In this document: positions 1-8,611 of the stretch, piece after piece
How the letters are laid out: every line of letters begins with the position of its first letter
Position numbering within the stretch: the stretch's first letter is position 1
Assembly: GCA_913045175.1 (NCBI GenBank)
Contig: CAJWQG010000026.1
Span: 1 to 47,568, forward strand
From: an uncultured Gammaproteobacteria bacterium
GTDB lineage: Bacteria > Pseudomonadota > Gammaproteobacteria > Pseudomonadales > Azotimanducaceae
DNA length: 47,568 nt
Direction: 5' to 3'
Notes under the pieces: model-generated
What the model saw: only the letters and a program-made list of their open reading frames with translations
What the model was told of the DNA's origin: nothing
The model's database searches: none
Made by a program: the position numbers and the translations under genes

Positions 1-1036
1 TTGGCACCGCAATAATCAACGTCGTAGTAGCGAAGAAGAAACCGAAGTAGGGGTTCATGCCGCTGACATACATGTGATGTGCCCAGACGATAAAGCTCAG
101 GCCACCGATGATCACAATTGCCCAGACCATCATGCGATAACCGAAAATATTTTTGCGAGCGTGTACACTGAGTAGATCAGAAACGATACCGAAGGCAGGT
201 AGAGCTACGATGTAAACTTCCGGGTGTCCGAAGAACCAGAACAGATGCTGGAACAATACAGGACTGCCCCCTTCGTAACTGGTTTGCTCTCCCATAGAGA
301 CGATGGCAGGCATAAAGAAGCTGGTACCTATCAGGCGGTCCAGCGTCATCATGATTGCACTAACCAGCAAAGCGGGGAATGCAAGTAGACCCAGGACAGT
401 TGCGGTGAAAATTCCCCAAATCGAAAGCGGCATGCGCATTAGCGTCATTCCGCGCGTACGTGCCTGCAGGACAGTAGTGACGTAGTTAAGGCCACCCATG
501 GTAAATGCCACAATGAACACCGCCAGCGAAAGAAGCATCAATATAATGCCCCAGTCTGCCCCGGGGGTGCCGAACATAATGGCTTGTGGTGGGTATAGCG
601 TCCAGCCGGCACCTGTTGGGCCACCCGGAACAAAGAAGCTTGCCATGAGAATAATGACCGATAGCAGATATACCCAGAAACTCAGCATGTTCATGTAGGG
701 GAATACCATGTCCCTGGCGCCGACCATCAGTGGGATCAGATAATTTCCAAACCCTCCCAGGAATAAGGCGGTGAGCAGGTAGATCACCATGATCATGCCG
801 TGCATGGTGACGAACTGGTAATACTCACTTGGGCTGATTATCGAGAATGTGTCCGGGAAGCCGAGTTGCAGACGCATCATTGCTGATAGGACAAGTGCTA
901 CTACGCCAACAGATATTGCAACGATCCCGTACTGGATCGCGATTACCTTGTGATCCTGGCTCCAGACGTATTTGGTGATCCAACTATGGGGATGTGAAAT
1001 TACCTGTCCCCGGTCGGAAAGTGCAACGTAAGCCAT
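1..1036 (-). CDS. ctaD: Cytochrome c oxidase subunit I, aa3 type (3' part outside window)
   Basis: The minus strand is open from an ATG at 1036 to the window edge, giving the first 345 residues of a haem-copper oxidase subunit I. Visible family features are the haem ligand in VTMHGMIM (H79), the CuB/Tyr cross-link motif HPEVY (H271, Y275) and the HH pair (320-321) of AHHMYVSGMNP, with about seven hydrophobic helices. This is the proton-pumping catalytic subunit that reduces O2 to water in the inner membrane. The start codon overlaps the stop of the upstream subunit II gene as TAATG, so the two are probably translationally coupled. The C-terminal third is missing only because the window ends. 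Identification is secure. Confidence 0.96.
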   Translation of the reverse strand, partial: MAYVALSDRGQVISHPHSWITKYVWSQDHKVIAIQYGIVAISVGVVALVLSAMMRLQLGFPDTFSIISPSEYYQFVTMHGMIMVIYLLTALFLGGFGNYLIPLMVGARDMVFPYMNMLSFWVYLLSVIILMASFFVPGGPTGAGWTLYPPQAIMFGTPGADWGIILMLLSLAVFIVAFTMGGLNYVTTVLQARTRGMTLMRMPLSIWGIFTATVLGLLAFPALLVSAIMMTLDRLIGTSFFMPAIVSMGEQTSYEGGSPVLFQHLFWFFGHPEVYIVALPAFGIVSDLLSVHARKNIFGYRMMVWAIVIIGGLSFIVWAHHMYVSGMNPYFGFFFATTTLIIAVP

Positions 1037-2439
1037 TATTGACCCCCTTCAGTTACTAGCGCTACCTGGTCGGTCGCGGTTGGTAGAGTAGCAATGAATG
1101 CCACAATGTCGTTGATATCTTTGTCGTTCCTAAGCATGCGCGACATGCTAACCATCTGTGGACCGAACCAATCGTCTGAATGCGAGCCTCTGACTCCGGT
1201 TCTGAAATTCTCTAATTGTCGTTTCAAGTACCAGTCCTCCTGTCCACTAAGCCTTGGTGAATGGGTTGCGTAGTTGCCTTCACCGTTCATACCGTGACAG
1301 GTGCCACAGGTGACCCAGAGCTTTTCGCCTCGTTCGACGTCGCCGACAGTTGCGGATTCGCTCTCGTGAGGTGGAAGCGTGGTTATGTAGGCGCTGACGT
1401 TGCGAATAGCAGCAGCATCCGCCAGTACCTTGGCCATGGGCGCCATCTGTTTGCCGAACTCGTCATTCTCATGGGCGCCGCGGATATCGTGTTTAAAGTT
1501 ATGCAGCTGCGTCTCCATATACCAGGCCGACTGTCCGCTCAACTTCGGCGAGTTCAGCGCAACATTGCCTTCGCCCTGTTGGCCATGACATGCAGCACAG
1601 ACACCATATAGGGCTTGTCCTACGGCAACATTACCTTCACCGATAGCCTGGGTCTCCGCGAACGTTACCTGTTCAGCCTGCCAGGAGTCGAAGTCTTCCT
1701 GGGTGTCGACAGTGACCTTGCCACGCATCGTGAAATGTCCCAGACCACAAAGTTCTTCACAGAGTACGTCGAACGTACCGGTTCTGGTCGGCGTCAACCA
1801 CAGATAGGAGACGAGGCCGGGAACCAGATCCATTTTTACGCGAAACTCCGCTACGGCGAAGTCGTGAAGAACGTCTTTTGATCGGAGGTTGAACTTGACT
1901 GGTTTATCGATTGGGATATGTACTTTGTTGCTGTAGATAATGAGGTCATCCGCGCTGTGCGGATCTTTTGGATTGACCCCAAGGGGGTTGGAGATGCTAA
2001 CGAGAGAGGCGTCTGAGGTACCCATCTTGTTGTCTTTACCGGGAAGCCGGTAGGTCCAGCGCCATTGTTCGCCAACTGCCTCAAGTTCCCAGGCTTCGTC
2101 GGGAACGTGCACGAAATCATTCCATACATAGAGACCGGGAGCCAGTATCGCCGCGACGCCAATTGCTGTGACTACCGTTAACCAAAGCTCAAGTTTGGGA
2201 TTCTCTGGTTCGTATCGGGCCGGTTCACTGTTTTCGCCGCGATTTCGATATCGAATCACGGCGTAAGCCATAAAGAGGTTTACCGCGATAAACACTGCGC
2301 CTGTAACCCAGAAGGTGATATCTACGGTTAGATCGATGGTTCCCCAGTTTGAAGCCAGGGGAGTAAACCACCACGGACTGAGAAGGTGAAAGACTATTGA
2401 ACCGATGACCAATAGTATAAATACGATTGCGACAAGCAT
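1036..2439 (-). CDS. ctaC: Cytochrome c oxidase subunit II with two C-terminal cytochrome c domains
   Basis: This 467-residue protein receives electrons for the aa3 oxidase. Hydrophobic helices at about 1-20, 42-62 and 85-105 anchor a periplasmic CuA domain with ligands H192, C227, C231, H235 and M238 (CEELCGLGHFTM). It is followed by two c-type cytochrome domains with haem-binding CAACH (281-285) and CGTCH (378-382), and likely axial Met in QMAPM and QMVSM. Plain subunit II is about 250-280 residues, and caa3 forms usually carry one haem-c domain; this one has two. A strong GGGAGGAAG ribosome-binding site lies just before the ATG at 2439. It is first in an operon with ctaD. The fusion suggests electrons arrive through the protein's own haems rather than only from soluble cytochrome c (inference). 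Confidence 0.95.
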   Translation of the reverse strand: MLVAIVFILLVIGSIVFHLLSPWWFTPLASNWGTIDLTVDITFWVTGAVFIAVNLFMAYAVIRYRNRGENSEPARYEPENPKLELWLTVVTAIGVAAILAPGLYVWNDFVHVPDEAWELEAVGEQWRWTYRLPGKDNKMGTSDASLVSISNPLGVNPKDPHSADDLIIYSNKVHIPIDKPVKFNLRSKDVLHDFAVAEFRVKMDLVPGLVSYLWLTPTRTGTFDVLCEELCGLGHFTMRGKVTVDTQEDFDSWQAEQVTFAETQAIGEGNVAVGQALYGVCAACHGQQGEGNVALNSPKLSGQSAWYMETQLHNFKHDIRGAHENDEFGKQMAPMAKVLADAAAIRNVSAYITTLPPHESESATVGDVERGEKLWVTCGTCHGMNGEGNYATHSPRLSGQEDWYLKRQLENFRTGVRGSHSDDWFGPQMVSMSRMLRNDKDINDIVAFIATLPTATDQVALVTEGGQ

Positions 2440-2538
2440 ACTTCTTCCTCCCAGAACAATTTCTGACTATGGACTGTTGTTGGATCTATTTTTTTACAAC
2501 TATGTTGATCACGCTGACTTCTGTCAGGGGTAGGGTTA

Positions 2539-2580
2539 ATTCAAAGCTGTAAATTAACTTTGAATGCTATTCGAAGTCAA
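2539..2580 (-). promoter_or_regulatory. Candidate promoter and dyad upstream of ctaC
   Basis: Reading leftward, TTGACT (2575-2580) is followed after 17 bp by TTAATT (2552-2557), a good -35 with a poor -10. A perfect 8-bp inverted repeat, ATTCAAAG (2539-2546) and CTTTGAAT (2558-2565), with an 11-bp spacer lies over and just downstream of the -10. It could be an operator for the oxidase operon. The only evidence is sequence pattern. Confidence 0.3.
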
Positions 2581-2633
2581 CAGCAATGCGTTGTTTTGGG
2601 GCGCTTTGCCAAGGATGGGGCACCTGGGGCTGG

Positions 2634-3698
2634 CTAACGAAAAGTATAGGGAAACGCGAGGGAGCCATAGGAGTGCGAGTGCCTCTGTTGTGTGAATTCC
2701 TTGCTGCGGAATATGTGGGCGTAGGAAACCTTAATGCCACGGTACATTATGCTAAGTCCAACCGCGCCATCTAAGACAATAGATTCTTTGGTGACGCTAT
2801 GGCTTTCTCGGAAAGAGTTACCGTCCAAAAAGATGTCATGGCCCACCAGTCGGGCATCGAATGACACAAAAGCGTGCATACCCCAGTTTCTATCAACGCT
2901 CTGTCTGGGATCCCAGATGACGTCCGGAGTTGTGTTATCACCCCCGGGCCGCAACGCGGAGGTGCCAAAATCATTTAGAATCGCCCAACCGACCCGCATT
3001 TCTGCTCCAGCGTTCAGGTAAGTGCGGACGTTCCCAAGCGAAATACCGCCATGATCGATCAGATCGAATCCGAAACGGGAATTCGCGTTATAGATGTACT
3101 TGTGTTTGCGTTTGTGCTCCCAGAGGAGAATCACCCTAACTTCGTTGGATAACTGGTTGTCCCAACCACGAAACTTTTCGAACCCGCGCAGGTCATGGAT
3201 GAAATCCTGGGCTTCCTGTCCGAATGCTGCTGGGCCAACGACCCCAAAGCTTGCTTCTAACGAGTCGAGTTGATCGTCGTTCCTGGTCTGATACGCCATG
3301 CTGAAAAAGAGCCATCCCGCATAGGGTCTGTCATCTTCAATGATATCTGTACGATTCAGATCCTGCGGCGTATAGATCGTCTGTCCAATGGAGGCGATCG
3401 CGTTTCTCTTGAGTCCGTCCTTTTGTTTATGGAAGAACTTGAGCCTTTTGTTGATGGTCCTTATCCAGCCGGGTAGTGCTGGGTCTTCCAGATAGTCCGC
3501 GAGGTCAGGTGAAACCCAGGACGCCCGGATACCATTGGTGTAGTCCTGATCAGTTTCGGAAAAAAGGTCGTTTTCGATATAAAGATTGAGGGTCCAGTGC
3601 TCCGTCTGATCGCGGCTCGCATGTGCGGGGGAGATCATAAGCGATAGTGCAAGGAGATGACCGAATACGATCAGGCACCTGGTCGTTGGTCCATTCAT
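2634..3698 (-). CDS. LpxR-family lipid A deacylase (DUF2219), outer membrane
   Basis: The 354-residue product begins with a signal peptide (cleavage likely after SPAHA, residue 27) and then shows the LpxR signature: IENDLFSETDQDYTNG (residues 41-56, including N43 and D44, equivalent to the catalytic Asn-Asp region) and DDRPYAGWLF. The C-terminus ends in an aromatic, SYGSLAFPYTFR, typical of outer-membrane beta-barrels. Characterised LpxR removes the 3'-acyloxyacyl group of lipid A at the outer membrane; many homologues known only as DUF2219 are untested, so the exact substrate is inferred. It stands alone on the minus strand, 194 bp from ctaC. Length matches the family. Confidence 0.85.
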   Translation of the reverse strand: MNGPTTRCLIVFGHLLALSLMISPAHASRDQTEHWTLNLYIENDLFSETDQDYTNGIRASWVSPDLADYLEDPALPGWIRTINKRLKFFHKQKDGLKRNAIASIGQTIYTPQDLNRTDIIEDDRPYAGWLFFSMAYQTRNDDQLDSLEASFGVVGPAAFGQEAQDFIHDLRGFEKFRGWDNQLSNEVRVILLWEHKRKHKYIYNANSRFGFDLIDHGGISLGNVRTYLNAGAEMRVGWAILNDFGTSALRPGGDNTTPDVIWDPRQSVDRNWGMHAFVSFDARLVGHDIFLDGNSFRESHSVTKESIVLDGAVGLSIMYRGIKVSYAHIFRSKEFTQQRHSHSYGSLAFPYTFR

Positions 3699-3809
3699 AG
3701 ATGGCTGGGCGATTAGTTTTGGGAACTATACCTTGTAGCCCGGAGTTAGTCTTTCATCAAGAGGAGGGGACCGGGCGCGCCGATCAGCGACTCGCCCGGT
3801 TTGGGGGGG

Positions 3810-4133
3810 TTACTTGCTGGGAGGGCCTCCATGGTGTTTGCCGAATCTGCGGTGACCTCGTGGCCTTTCACCACCATTTTCCTCAAAACGGGCCCGACGA
3901 GACTCTTTTGCTGCTTCACGCTCTTCGTCGGTCATGTTTTCCCATTTTTCCCGTTGTGAGCTGCGTCGTTCCTTATGCGCTGCTCTACGCTCTTCCATGG
4001 CTGCCTTGCGTTCTTCGGGCGTCATGGCTTCCAATGCCGCACGACGCGCTTCACGCTCATCTTCATTAGCGAAGGCCGGGATACTAAAACTCATGGCAAT
4101 GGCGGGGACGATTGCGATTAACCATTTCCTCAT
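3810..4133 (-). CDS. Small exported, highly charged protein
   Basis: A 107-residue protein with a clear signal peptide (MRKWLIAIVPAIAMSFSIPAFA, cleavage near residue 22) and a mature part made almost entirely of Glu, Arg, Ala and Lys in amphipathic helical runs such as MTPEERKAAMEERRAAHKER and MTDEEREAAKESRRAR, then a His/Gly/Pro-rich tail (RRFGKHHGGPPSK). An AAGGAGTT ribosome-binding site sits 6 nt before the ATG. The two MTxEER repeats suggest a helical hairpin or coiled coil, as in small periplasmic chaperone or metal-stress proteins of the Spy/CpxP kind, but no such family signature is certain. The His-rich tail may bind metal (inference). Function unknown. Confidence 0.75.
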   Translation of the reverse strand: MRKWLIAIVPAIAMSFSIPAFANEDEREARRAALEAMTPEERKAAMEERRAAHKERRSSQREKWENMTDEEREAAKESRRARFEENGGERPRGHRRFGKHHGGPPSK

Positions 4134-4217
4134 TTTCTAACTCCTTCTGGGTTGTTGTAACTCCTATACGAAGCCAAGTCGGATTTCTGTCGTTTTTAGC
4201 TGAACTGAAACTGAAGA

Positions 4218-5042
4218 TCAGTTTGTTTGCATTATCTCGATAGTTACACCATCCGGACTCTCGACAAACCCGTTTTTTGGACCGGGGATGAATGGAATTT
4301 CCTGCCACCAGTAAAAGCCCTGCGCTGGCTTGAGGATCCTGATTCCAGGCGTGTTAGCTTCTTGCATATTCGACATTTGCTCTTCCACGTCCGTTACGTG
4401 GAAGCCAAGATGATCGAGCATGGTGAACATATTGGGAGATGGCTTGAATTCGCTCCGAGAGGATATCAACCAGAAATCGCCAAATCGGATTGCAGGAAGT
4501 GACGGTACTGATTTGAAATTTGTTGCCTCTCCTCCGAACTGCTCCTGGTACCATTTGATGGTCTTCCCCGGTTCCTGGGATACTACATGGGCGTGGTGGA
4601 AACCTGTCAACTCAGTATCCTGCAGGATTTCGACCTTCTGGCCCCACGGATCTTCGATAAAAGCGTGTGTAAATTGTCCACCCAGGGTGTGCGCGGGCTG
4701 AACGATCTTGGCGCCTGATAGCTGTAGTGAGATGAGCTGTGCTTCCAGGTCCGCAAAGCTAAACCCGAGATGGTCCAAGGCTGTACCGTCACTCGTTTTT
4801 AAGGTCGATGGTGCTGCCGATCCATCTGCCCCTGGTCGATTCTTCGGCGCAAATAGCAGCAGGGTCCTCGCGAATCGAACGCCATGGAAATTAGCAACCT
4901 GGAGCTGCTCACCAGACATATTCTCTGCATACCAGTGAGCGGCACGAACTGTGTCTTCAGCACGTACGTGTACGTGATGGAAATCAGCTGCGTTTGACGA
5001 AGCGGCAAGCAGGCTCGCGACGAGCAATATAGTTGATCTCAA
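4218..5042 (-). CDS. Exported protein with two VOC (glyoxalase-fold) domains
   Basis: The 274-residue product has a short signal peptide (cleavage near SNA-A, residue 18) and two vicinal-oxygen-chelate modules, about 20-140 (FHHVHVRAEDTVRAAHWY ... DPWGQKVEILQD) and 148-273 (FHHAHVVSQEPGKTIKWY ... SPDGVTIEIMQ). The paired His/Glu positions typical of VOC metal sites are visible. The start is a TTG at 5042, chosen because AGGAG lies 5 nt before it and no ATG is near enough to keep the signal peptide. Most VOC proteins are cytosolic; an exported tandem VOC protein would act in the periplasm. Possible roles are lyase, dioxygenase or ligand binding; the substrate is unknown. Confidence 0.8.
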   Translation of the reverse strand: MRSTILLVASLLAASSNAADFHHVHVRAEDTVRAAHWYAENMSGEQLQVANFHGVRFARTLLLFAPKNRPGADGSAAPSTLKTSDGTALDHLGFSFADLEAQLISLQLSGAKIVQPAHTLGGQFTHAFIEDPWGQKVEILQDTELTGFHHAHVVSQEPGKTIKWYQEQFGGEATNFKSVPSLPAIRFGDFWLISSRSEFKPSPNMFTMLDHLGFHVTDVEEQMSNMQEANTPGIRILKPAQGFYWWQEIPFIPGPKNGFVESPDGVTIEIMQTN

Positions 5043-5215
5043 TGTGACTCCTAAATTTATAGCGGTTTTTATTTTGGCAGCTTCAGAGCATACCGAAATT
5101 GCCCCAGGGTTTCTTGACTGGACCCTGACGTAAGATCGCGAAGGGTACTTGATTTGATTTCGCTTTGGGAGCAGCCTTCTAGGTGGGGTAGCCAGTTAAA
5201 CAAGTGGAGGGGAGC

Positions 5216-6436
5216 ATGCCACATAGATTTGTAAAATTTAGTTTGGTCCTGATCTTACTGTATCCGGTGGCTACAACATTCGCGGATCTGGAGTCAGATT
5301 TTCGTCAGGCATATAGGTCTTACAATCAGTACCTGGAGGCAGATGATGTGCCACTCGCGTTGGGTGCAGCGGCTGATGCTTACAGACTAGGATCGAAACT
5401 CTATGGGCGAAAACACGTCACGACCGCAAAACTCGCCATTAATTATTCATCGCTGCTGAACGATACTAGGGACTATAAAGAGGCTGCCAAGGTCTTGAAA
5501 GGAAAGCTCAAGGTAATGGAAAAAGCCTATGGGGAGGATGCACATGACGTGGTGTCTTTGCTTGTTGAGCTTGGCCGGGCCCATTTTGATCCAGGTAAAC
5601 CGGACCGAGGTCTGGAGTATTTTCAAAGGGCTTCTGCCATCCTGGCAAACCACGATAATCCTATCGTTACTGGTACCAGGAACTTCGATATTGTCACTAT
5701 CTTGTTAAAGCGACGTGCGAACATGCAAACGAGGCCCTTCGTTGAAGCAGCCTACGCCGCATTTGCCGACTCCTTGGAAGAAAATGACGTTAGGTTGGGT
5801 TTAGTGAACTATCACATGGCGTTATTTGCGACGTCAGATGACCGACTCATTGATTCGGTAGCCCACCTCAATCATGCGCTAACGGCATTTAAGACTGATA
5901 ACGACCAGATGGGTAACCTGGAAAGAACCGTTCGCGTGATGCTGGTGAGTGCCCTTGAGCGATCCGAGCAAAGTGAGCTTGCTACGGAGCATTGTTTAGC
6001 GGTGGGCCAACGTCAGGAATGGAGACTTCCCGCCCGACCTCTTTATCTTAAGCCACCGAACTTTTCCAAGGAAAAGGTGGAGATTTCTTTGGATAATAAG
6101 AAGGAGAAGGAACAGTTGGCGGGCCGGATTACAATAAGCTTCAGTGTAGATGAGAATGGTTTTGTCAGAAGCCCTCGGGTCGCTAGCTCGACCGCGCTAG
6201 GCCTGAATGAAGCTGCCCTGGAGGCTATCAGTGACTTTCGGTATGCACCGCGTTTTGTGGATGGTAGCCCGGTCGCGACGTCCGGTGTCGATTTCACAAT
6301 GTCCTATGATTTCTCGCAGCAGACAGTAAAGAAAAATAGATTCTCTATACCCCCGCTCCGTAGCAGTAAAACCGGCGTTCCACTATCCGGTGGCACGATA
6401 GATGAATTTGGCGGCGGTGGTGGCGGTGGTAAGTAA
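5216..6436 (+). CDS. TPR-repeat periplasmic protein with C-terminal TonB domain
   Basis: The product of about 406 residues begins with a signal peptide or anchor (MPHRFVKFSLVLILLYPVATTFA). Residues about 25-290 form TPR-like helical repeats (LALGAAADAYRLGSKLYG, HDVVSLLVELGRAHFDPG, GLEYFQRASAI). A TonB C-terminal domain (about 300-375) follows: ITISFSVDENGFVRSPRV ... NEAALEAISDFRYAPRFVDG. It ends with a Gly run. I chose the ATG at 5216 because GGAGG lies 5 nt upstream; a GTG at 5204 would overlap that ribosome-binding site. Classical TonB has a Pro-rich spacer spanning the periplasm; here a TPR domain replaces it, so this may be a scaffold or a specialised transducer. It converges with the next gene, which ends on the adjacent base. 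Confidence 0.8.
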   Translation: MPHRFVKFSLVLILLYPVATTFADLESDFRQAYRSYNQYLEADDVPLALGAAADAYRLGSKLYGRKHVTTAKLAINYSSLLNDTRDYKEAAKVLKGKLKVMEKAYGEDAHDVVSLLVELGRAHFDPGKPDRGLEYFQRASAILANHDNPIVTGTRNFDIVTILLKRRANMQTRPFVEAAYAAFADSLEENDVRLGLVNYHMALFATSDDRLIDSVAHLNHALTAFKTDNDQMGNLERTVRVMLVSALERSEQSELATEHCLAVGQRQEWRLPARPLYLKPPNFSKEKVEISLDNKKEKEQLAGRITISFSVDENGFVRSPRVASSTALGLNEAALEAISDFRYAPRFVDGSPVATSGVDFTMSYDFSQQTVKKNRFSIPPLRSSKTGVPLSGGTIDEFGGGGGGGK

Positions 6437-8411
6437 TCAACCTGGACTCTGATCATGTTGAGGTCGGAAAACAGAAACCCCGACGAACCCGATTACGATC
6501 GTCCACCCCACCATACTGAAACCCGCGGTCATCGCCAGAGCCGTTGCGCCGGTTGCGCCAAGGATGCTTCCCAACCCGTCGCAGCCGATGATCAATCCTT
6601 CAACGTGGCCTGATATTGACTTGCAGGAATGAATCGCTGCTAGAAAGGGAAGCCCGATGGGCAGGCAGGTTAGCACTGTAAAGAATCCCATAGTGATAAA
6701 CGCCAAAGTGTGATTCATCGTGTCACAGTATTCCGCCAGGACCGGAGAAAAAAGAACGAATACTGCAACACCTGTCGCGGCGGACATACTGCATTGAGGC
6801 CAAAATTTTGCAGTAGCGAAATGACCAAAAAACAGGGCGCCGAGTCCACTACCTCCCAGGACCGCAGCTAGCCCGATTCCCATCGATAGAGCAGGACTGC
6901 CGAGCGCTGTTTGTGGTCGATATATCACCAGTACCTGTAAGGCCGTCGAGGCAATTCCAATCAGAACCCCTGCGGTAACCGACAGAGGGTTCCCCGGTGT
7001 GTGGCGTTCTCTCGCGAGAATGACCATAAGTATCAGCAATGCCAGCAAAGCCGCAAGCAGCGCGTGGATGGCAATCCGCTTCGAGGGCTCAAAAATAAAC
7101 GGTCGATCGTCAGTAGCCGGGTTAGCAAGAGATGGGTAGGTCGCAATCACTGCGTCGCAATCTGTGGCGATACTTCGTAACCTTTCAACTTCGGCGTTGG
7201 TGAAAGCTTCGTTACGAGCAATCAACAAATGGGAGAACGGATTGGTTGGTTCTGATAGTTGGAAGCTTAGAATGCTGTCGTCTCGGTTACCGTTTGCTGC
7301 AAGGATCGCAGCATGGGTGCGTGAAGCCAGTTCTGTTGAATTCTGGATCACCGTCAGGACGCCATGCGGTTGCAGATGATTAAGGTAATCCTGGATGGCC
7401 TCAACCGTTAGAACGCGAGCATCGACGTGGCTACGGCCTTGACCTGCTGCGGGGGAAGTTTGCAGTAAATTAAGATTGATCTGATCCCAACGATGATCGG
7501 AGGAGGCAATGAACCGCCTTGCTTCGGCGATATGAGCGCTGACCCTCGGGCTCTCAAACACTCCGCCTGCCCACGAATCCAACCCGCGCGCAATTTGAAT
7601 GGTCTGAGGATTTACCTCAACAGCATCGATGTGCGCTGCCCCCCTGCTGTAGTGAAACTACTGTATCGAACCCGGCTCCGGACCCTAACAAGAGCACATT
7701 GTCGCGTTTGGCACTCTGCAGAGCGAGACGTTTTAGCCGCGCAAGATTCTCGACATGTGGATCGCTGAAGTGGGGTTATTTACCGTCCCAGGCAACAGCG
7801 CGAGTGACAAACATGGCATCCGTAAAAAAGTAAACGACAGATTCTCTTTTGGTTCTGATGACGTCAGTTCTGGCGTAGGCGGATGTGGCGTGCTGATGAT
7901 CTACCAGTCCCTCGCGTTCGACGGTGTTCTTCAGATGCGTTTGGACGCCGACGGAGCCGAGTACATTGAAAGGTAACAACGAAACCAACACAGGTCCTGC
8001 GATCACTAATCCTATGACCGCGCCTGAGATTTCACCGACGTAAAGGTGCGTACGTTCGGTCGAGTCTGCCATTCGATGCCAGGCGAGTGTGGTAGCAGCG
8101 CCAAACAGAACGAAGGGCCAGGCGAATACACCCAACACCCATGCCGCATGGTAACTAACAATTAGCCACCAGGCGGGTGGCATTGATGCGAGGAGGGCCA
8201 ATGACACAAATAACAGGTTGAGCTTATGCCCGAACGCTTTTGTCCAAAGCGCGCCAATACTTAAGCCCAGCAGACACACTGCAAGCGCCAGATAGGTTAG
8301 GTCGAAATAATAAAGGATTGAGGATAATCGAGTGACCGCGAGTTCCCATGCACCAATCACACAGGAAAGTAACGTGAGAGAGAAGACCAGCGGTAGGTGT
8401 TTTGTATTCAT
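6437..8411 (-). pseudogene. Broken membrane-bound spermidine-synthase-like protein
   Basis: Read leftward from an ATG at 8411 (or GTG at 8435), the locus encodes N-terminal membrane helices (MNTKHLPLVFSLTLLSC ...), a SpeE-like Rossmann core (VLLLGSGAGFDTVV, then IDAVEVNP, then LLQTSPAAGQGRSHVDAR) and a C-terminal set of helices, the usual layout of membrane spermidine-synthase-like proteins. Two lesions break it: an in-frame TAA at 7776-7778, after WDGK and directly before PHFSDPHVENLARLK, and one extra base in a C6 run at 7639-7644 (G6 on the coding strand). Removing one base restores the frame and a length near 657 codons. The catalytic centre lies between the lesions, so neither fragment should work as a synthase. 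A sequencing error could explain the homopolymer but not easily the stop. Confidence 0.85.
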
Positions 8412-8510
8412 TAGGTGGTGAATCCTGACATACACCGGGCGAAAAGTATGGACTAAGACAAACGGCGAAAAAAAAGCTACGGTTAGCAGGCCTTCGCAAA
8501 GTTAGTTTTG

Positions 8511-8538
8511 ATTTACAAGATGAAAATAAATTGTAAAT
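8511..8538. promoter_or_regulatory. Candidate operator: 8-bp inverted repeat upstream of the HMGL-like gene
   Basis: ATTTACAA (8511-8518) and TTGTAAAT (8531-8538) form a perfect inverted repeat with a 12-bp AT-rich spacer (half-site centres 20 bp apart, about two helical turns). This is the usual geometry for a dimeric regulator such as a TetR-family protein. It lies about 75 bp before the start at 8612 and about 100 bp before the divergent gene start, so it could control either. No regulator gene is adjacent. Confidence 0.4.
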
Positions 8539-8611
8539 TGTGAGCCATTTGCCAAGTCACTGGACCTTGGATTACCCTGCCTTAATCAAGGTCAACAATC
8601 AGGCATGAATC

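Noticed and set aside
1261-1881. Plus-strand open frames across the oxidase subunit II gene
   Set aside because: They are opposite-strand shadows of a gene with clear CuA and haem motifs.
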